From assembly GCF_900105055.1 (NCBI RefSeq), contig NZ_FNTA01000004.1:6479501-6543500 (forward strand): DNA of 64,000 nucleotides, written 5' to 3'. The translations under genes and the position numbers were made by a program. The notes under the pieces are model-generated. The model was not told where the DNA came from. It saw nothing but the letters and a program-made list of their open reading frames with translations, and made no database searches. This document shows, piece by piece, positions 59,782 through 64,000 of this stretch (the stretch's first letter is position 1; each line of letters begins with the position of its first letter). Source of the DNA: Amycolatopsis lurida (lineage in GTDB: Bacteria; Actinomycetota; Actinomycetes; Mycobacteriales; Pseudonocardiaceae).

Positions 59782-61098
59782 ATGGAGGACTACCGGATAG
59801 TCGCGGACGAGATCTCCGCCGACGTCGAGGCGGGAAGGCTTCGTCCTGGCGACCGGCTGCCCCCGCAGCGGCGGTTCGCCCGCGAACGCGGGATCGCCAA
59901 CTCGACCGCCGCCAGGGTCTACGGCGAACTCGTCCGGAGAGGTGTCGTGGTCGGCGAGGTCGGCCGGGGCACGTTCGTCCGCGCCGGAAGGCCGCCGCTG
60001 GAGACCGCGCTCGCCGAACCCGGTGGCGCGACGGTCGACCTCGAGCTCAACTTCGCCGTCCTCCCCGAACAGTCGGCGCTGGTCGGGAAGGCGCTGGAGC
60101 CGTTGCTGCGCGACGACGTCCTGACGGCGGCGCTGCGGCCGGGAAGCGTCTCCGGCTCGAAGCAGGCGCGTGACGCCGTCGCCGGGCTGCTCGCGAAGGA
60201 CGGCTGGACGCCGGAAATCCTCTTCGCCGGAAGCGGCCGTCAGGCCATCGCGGCCGCCATCGCCGCCTTCGTGCCGATGGGGGAACGCCTGGCCGTCGAA
60301 GCCGTCACCTATCCCGTGGTCAAGGCGCTCGCCGGACGGCTCGGTGTCCAGCTGGTGCCCATCGAGACCGACGACAGAGGTCTCATTCCCGAGGCGCTCG
60401 AAGCCGCGTCCGTCCGCGCGCTGTACGTCCAGCCGACGCTGCACAACCCGCTCGGGTCCACAATGGACGAAGCGCGGCGCGTCGAGCTGGCCGAAACGGT
60501 GCGCCGGATGGACATCCCGGTGATCGAGGACGGTATCTACACCTTCCTCCGGCCCGAGGTCCGCCCGTTCGCGGCGTACGCGCCGGAACGCACGGTGTTC
60601 ACCGACAGCATGTCCAAACGGCTCGCCCCGGGGCTGACCACCGGATTCCTCGCCGTCCCGGCGGAATCGAAGGAACGGCTGGCCGCGGCCGTGCGCTCGG
60701 GCGGCTGGGTCGCGCCCCGGTTCGCCGTCGAAGCCGCCACCCGGTGGATCACCGGCGGGACCCTGGAAACCGTCGAACGGGCGAAACGGCTCGACGCCGC
60801 GGAACGCCAGCGGGTGACGGCGGCGCGGCTGGCCGGGTTCACCCTGCGTGCCGATCCGCAGGCGTACCACTGCTGGTGGGAACTCCCCGAACACTGGCGC
60901 GCGGAGACCTTCGTCGCCGCGGCCGCGCGGCGCGGGATCGCGGTCACCCCGGCGGCCGCGTTCGCCGTCGTCCCCGGCCACGCGCCGAACGCGGTCCGCC
61001 TCGCCGTCTCGTCGCCCCCGCTCGAAACCCTCGCGGCCGCTTTGGACGTCCTCGCCGGCCTCGCTTCCGGCCGCCCCGAGGACGCCGGCATCGACTGA
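59782..61098 (+). CDS. MocR/PdxR-type regulator (GntR winged helix fused to aminotransferase fold)
   Basis: This 438-residue protein has an N-terminal GntR winged helix (about 1-75: RLPPQRRFARERGIANSTAA, GEVGRGTFVRAG). A fold-type I aminotransferase-like domain follows, with the PLP lysine in TDSMSKRLAPGLTTGF near residue 280 and YVQPTLHNPLGSTM. Such proteins sense PLP or an amino compound and regulate a neighbour. AAGGAA stands before ATG 59782. Its divergent neighbour is the iron-box ABC ATPase. Direct repeats in the leader suggest autoregulation. Confidence 0.9.
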   Translation: MEDYRIVADEISADVEAGRLRPGDRLPPQRRFARERGIANSTAARVYGELVRRGVVVGEVGRGTFVRAGRPPLETALAEPGGATVDLELNFAVLPEQSALVGKALEPLLRDDVLTAALRPGSVSGSKQARDAVAGLLAKDGWTPEILFAGSGRQAIAAAIAAFVPMGERLAVEAVTYPVVKALAGRLGVQLVPIETDDRGLIPEALEAASVRALYVQPTLHNPLGSTMDEARRVELAETVRRMDIPVIEDGIYTFLRPEVRPFAAYAPERTVFTDSMSKRLAPGLTTGFLAVPAESKERLAAAVRSGGWVAPRFAVEAATRWITGGTLETVERAKRLDAAERQRVTAARLAGFTLRADPQAYHCWWELPEHWRAETFVAAAARRGIAVTPAAAFAVVPGHAPNAVRLAVSSPPLETLAAALDVLAGLASGRPEDAGID

Positions 61099-61101
61099 CC
61101 G

Positions 61102-62910
61102 TCAGGGGCGCGGTGCCCACTTGCCGATGAAGCTGCCGCAGGTGACGGTCTGCCCGGTGAGCCGCGACCGCAACGCGTTCTCCAGCCCCAGGTAGTCGAA
61201 GATCGGCGCGTCCCCGGCGACCTCGGCGGGCACCGGGCCGCCCTTGGCCAGCACGGGCATGCTCACGGTCTGGAACAGCACCAGGTAGTCGCCTTCGCGG
61301 TTGAGTTCGTCGGCCGTGGAGAGCATGCGTTCCGGAGCGTCGGCGACGATCTCCAACGGCAGCGGCCATTCCAGCGGGAACGGGTTGCGCAGGCCGAAGG
61401 CGGGATAGGCGAACGGGTTGTCCGGCAGGACGGCCGTGCGGCCCGCGGGGAACCTCGTGACACAGTCCTGGATCTGGGAGATGTAGGTGAAGGTGCCCGG
61501 GTTGGTCCGGATCCCGCGCATCGACGGCGTCACCTCGCCGAGGTCGCCGGTCAGCTTCTCGTGCGCCATGTCGAGGTACGCCGCCTCGTCGTGGTGCGCG
61601 ACCACGGCCCAGCCCGACGCCAGGACCGCGACCAGGCCCATCGCCGTGGCACCGGCCAGCCCGACCCGGCGCGGCGGCTCCGGCAGGGGCGGCAGCGCGT
61701 CCGACAGCAGCAGGATCGCCGTCAGCGCCAGTGTTCCGGTGAACAGCGTCGGCGTGTCGTTCCCCCAGGACAGGCTGGTCATGAAGCCGGTCGCGAAGAC
61801 CAGAGCGCCCATTCTCGGGAAGCGCCGCGTCGCGACCCAGTTCACCAGGAGCGCGACACCGAGGATCCACCAGAGGACGTCCGCCCAGCGCGACGCGCCG
61901 GTGAAGTGCCCGTCGACGACGGTGCCCACCACGATCGCCACGCCGGCCAGGAGCAACAGCCGAGCGAGGACCGCCCCGGCGAAACCCGTGCGGTCGCGGA
62001 AGATCCCGAGCAGGGCAAGGAACACTCCGGCGATCGCGAAGAAGGTCAAGCCCCGCACCGGTGGCCGCATCAGGGACGCGGGATCTTCCAGCCACAGCCC
62101 GAGAAGGCGCTGGCCGTACGCGGGCAGGCCACCGGTGAGCTGCTCGGCCATCGCGCCGAGCCCGCCGTCGAGGGTGACGATTCCGATGTAGAACACCAGG
62201 AAAGCGCCGAGCGCCAGCAGGTCCCAGGCCCGCCGCGCCCACCAGTGGCCGGTGCGGAACGCGCCTTCCCTGAGCGACGGGTGCAGCAGCAGCCAGCACA
62301 GCGCGATCAGCGGCACCGGCGCGAAACTCTGCTTGACGAACACCGCGGTGCCCAGCAGCGCCAGGCCGAGCCGCCGCGGCCACGCCTTGCCGTTGCGAAG
62401 TCCCGAATCCAGTGCCCAGGCACCGCAGGCGGTCAGGAAGATCCCGTCGATCGTGTGCCAGGCCATCAGCGGGAAGGCGTTGAGGTTCAGCAGTGACGCG
62501 GCCGCCGTCAGCCCGGTGAGCCCCGGACCCCAGTCACGGACGCGGCGCCGGGTGACCAGTACGGCGAACGCGATGGTCGCCAGGATGATCTCCAGCATGC
62601 TGAGCACGCTGGAGACGAAGAACAGTGGCCCCGGCAGCGCGAAGTCGACGATGTGCAGGTACGCCGAACCCAGCGGCCGCGCGGAGATGATGTCGGAATG
62701 CGGGACCTCTCCGTGCAGTACCCGCCATGCCTGGGCGAGGATGAATCCCTGGTCCGACGGGTGGAAACCGAAGCGCCCCACCCGGAGCTCGGTGGTGACG
62801 GCGAGCGCGAGCACCCAAAACGCGTGCAGGGAAAGCCGCAGCACTGTCCTGGACGGACGTACCACCGCTGTGTCCGGTCCGGTCGACAGCGGGGGACTGG
62901 CGACGTCCAC
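61102..62910 (-). CDS. Polytopic membrane protein, GT-C glycosyltransferase-like
   Basis: This 602-residue protein has about 11-13 hydrophobic helices. An early extracytoplasmic loop after the first helix contains FGFHPSDQGFILAQAWRVL, resembling the acidic catalytic loop of GT-C glycosyltransferases. The last 140 residues form a soluble extracytoplasmic domain (about 460-602) with two Cys. The family is not identified with certainty. It lies three bases beyond the stop of the converging MocR gene, so no terminator separates them. The start is GTG at 62910. Confidence 0.65.
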   Translation of the reverse strand: MDVASPPLSTGPDTAVVRPSRTVLRLSLHAFWVLALAVTTELRVGRFGFHPSDQGFILAQAWRVLHGEVPHSDIISARPLGSAYLHIVDFALPGPLFFVSSVLSMLEIILATIAFAVLVTRRRVRDWGPGLTGLTAAASLLNLNAFPLMAWHTIDGIFLTACGAWALDSGLRNGKAWPRRLGLALLGTAVFVKQSFAPVPLIALCWLLLHPSLREGAFRTGHWWARRAWDLLALGAFLVFYIGIVTLDGGLGAMAEQLTGGLPAYGQRLLGLWLEDPASLMRPPVRGLTFFAIAGVFLALLGIFRDRTGFAGAVLARLLLLAGVAIVVGTVVDGHFTGASRWADVLWWILGVALLVNWVATRRFPRMGALVFATGFMTSLSWGNDTPTLFTGTLALTAILLLSDALPPLPEPPRRVGLAGATAMGLVAVLASGWAVVAHHDEAAYLDMAHEKLTGDLGEVTPSMRGIRTNPGTFTYISQIQDCVTRFPAGRTAVLPDNPFAYPAFGLRNPFPLEWPLPLEIVADAPERMLSTADELNREGDYLVLFQTVSMPVLAKGGPVPAEVAGDAPIFDYLGLENALRSRLTGQTVTCGSFIGKWAPRP

Positions 62911-63024
62911 ACTGCCCCTTCCCGCCTCGTCCTGCCTCGGCCCGTGCCCGCCGACCCCCCGGCGTATCGGAAACCGATGGTAGCGGCCGGGCGCGTCCCC
63001 CGATCGAGCCCCGGCGGCGGGACG

Positions 63025-64000
63025 TCAGGGACGACGGCGCCAGACCAGCCGGGTGACCGCGCCCGCCACCGAGGCGAGCGGAGCCTTCCGGGGCAGGCCA
63101 CGGGATTCCGGCGCGGACTCGGGCATGGCGCGGTAGACGAGATGGGCGAAGAATCGTGCCGTCTTGGGTGCGACGAGCGTCACGAGTTCGGCGGCGGTGC
63201 CTTCGGGCAGATTCAGGATCTCGGGCCGTTTCTCGAGTGCCTTCACCACCAGCGCGGCGGCGCGTTCGGGGGAGCTCGACGGCATGCCTCGGTAGGAGCC
63301 GGTCGGGGCGATCATGTCGGTGCGCACCAGCGGCATCCGGACCGAGGTGAAGGTGACGCCGTCGGAAAGCGTTTCCCGTCCCGCGGTCAGGCCGAACTCC
63401 TCCAGCGCGGCCTTCGAGGCCAGGTAAGCGGAAAACCTCGGTGTGTCCGTTTGCAGCCCTTGGGTGGTCACGTTGACGACGTGCCCGAATCCGCGCGCGG
63501 TCATCGACGGCAGCAAGCCGAGCGTCAGCCGCACGGGACCGAAGTAGTTGATCGCCATCGTGCGCTCGAAGTCGTGGAACCGTTCGGTGGACAGCGAAAG
63601 CGACCGCCGGATCGACCGGCCCGCGTTGTTGACCAGCATGTCGACGGCGCCGTGCGCGGCGAGCACGTCCTTGACCAGAGCGTCGACGGCGCCACCGTCG
63701 GTGAGGTCACACGGATACGCCGACGCCTTCCCGCCCGCCGCGACGATCTGCTCGCGGACTTGTTCGAGTTCGTCGGCGCGCCTGGCCACGAGGATCACTT
63801 CGCCGCCCTTCGCGGCGACGGCCAGCGCGGACGCGCGACCGATGCCCGAGGACGCGCCGGTGATCAGCACCTTGCGGCCGTCGAGGGGTTCCGGACCCGG
63901 ACGGCGGCGACCGCGGTCGGGATCGAGGTGCTCCAGCCAGTACCGGTAGAGCGGGCCGGCGTACTCCTTCAGCGGGGGCAAGGTGATCCCGCTGCCTTCG
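63025..64000 (-). CDS. Fatty acyl-CoA reductase, C-terminal SDR domain (partial)
   Basis: The frame is open through the right edge (it reads EGSGITLPPLKEYAGPLYRY), so the gene's start lies outside. The visible part of about 320 residues is an SDR domain: LITGASSGIGRASALAV, NNAG, then FSAYLASKAALEEF with YxxxK, and a C-terminal basic tail. The stretch YAGPLYRYWLEHLDPDRGRR directly before the SDR domain is typical of the linker in two-domain fatty acyl-CoA reductases of mycobacteria and Acinetobacter (Acr1 type), whose C-terminal part reduces acyl-CoA to aldehyde. The N-terminal domain is not in the window. Confidence 0.78.
   Translation of the reverse strand, partial: EGSGITLPPLKEYAGPLYRYWLEHLDPDRGRRRPGPEPLDGRKVLITGASSGIGRASALAVAAKGGEVILVARRADELEQVREQIVAAGGKASAYPCDLTDGGAVDALVKDVLAAHGAVDMLVNNAGRSIRRSLSLSTERFHDFERTMAINYFGPVRLTLGLLPSMTARGFGHVVNVTTQGLQTDTPRFSAYLASKAALEEFGLTAGRETLSDGVTFTSVRMPLVRTDMIAPTGSYRGMPSSSPERAAALVVKALEKRPEILNLPEGTAAELVTLVAPKTARFFAHLVYRAMPESAPESRGLPRKAPLASVAGAVTRLVWRRRP

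Overview
The window is GC-rich actinobacterial chromosome, most likely from an Amycolatopsis-like member of the Pseudonocardiales. The signs are strong G/C third-position bias, many GTG and some TTG starts, ATGA/GTGA-coupled operons, a complete yrbE-mce locus, the order sepIVA-DUF177-rpmF-rnc-mutM also found in mycobacteria, and many long perfect intergenic hairpins. The genus is an inference. I saw no tRNA, rRNA or CRISPR array. The two edge genes are cut: pyruvate carboxylase on the left and a fatty acyl-CoA reductase on the right.

Layout. 1-3011: end of pyc, an arginase-family enzyme and a PucR-type regulator. 3036-7700: a group of secreted proteins that share domains, plus an RCC1-repeat secreted protein. 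7751-16960 (minus strand): a complete mce operon (yrbEA, yrbEB, mceA-F, two Mce-associated proteins); a secreted-protein gene follows 50 bases behind it. 17350-22325: a luciferase-like oxidoreductase and a 1271-residue HTH/STAND-ATPase/WD40 protein. 22529-24050: an inverted array of 21-bp repeats interrupted by an IS3-family element with a CACG target duplication. 24047-29538: a HelD/HelR-type helicase, rsmD, coaD, a secreted tandem RNase Sa-like protein, and a sigma factor with its membrane partner. 29663-33338: sepIVA, DUF177, rpmF, rnc and mutM. 33406-35597: an XRE / ImmA-type protease / MAB_1171c-type membrane protein module. 35682-39733: DoxX, a GntR-controlled ABC exporter, and a PadR/HAAS pair.

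40010-41522: an archaeal-type aspartyl-tRNA synthetase behind a T-box leader whose specifier codon reads GAC (Asp). 42327-46516: a gamma-glutamylation operon (GlnA-like ligase, C26 amidohydrolase, aldehyde dehydrogenase, SDR) for an amine. 46929-55142: a tandem glycine riboswitch followed by gcvP-gcvT-gcvH-glyA-lipA-sdaA, which together turn glycine through serine into pyruvate and also lipoylate GcvH. 55233-64000: a FadR-type regulator bracketed by two related hairpins, a class A penicillin-binding protein whose transpeptidase motifs are degenerate, an O-methyltransferase, an iron-box-controlled ABC ATPase, a MocR regulator, a polytopic membrane protein and the acyl-CoA reductase fragment.

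The items most worth a second look are the Asp-specific T-box, the tandem RNase with a catalytically stripped second domain, the penicillin-binding protein with a pseudo-transpeptidase domain, the 21-bp dyad arrays at gene ends, and the modular secreted proteins next to the mce operon.
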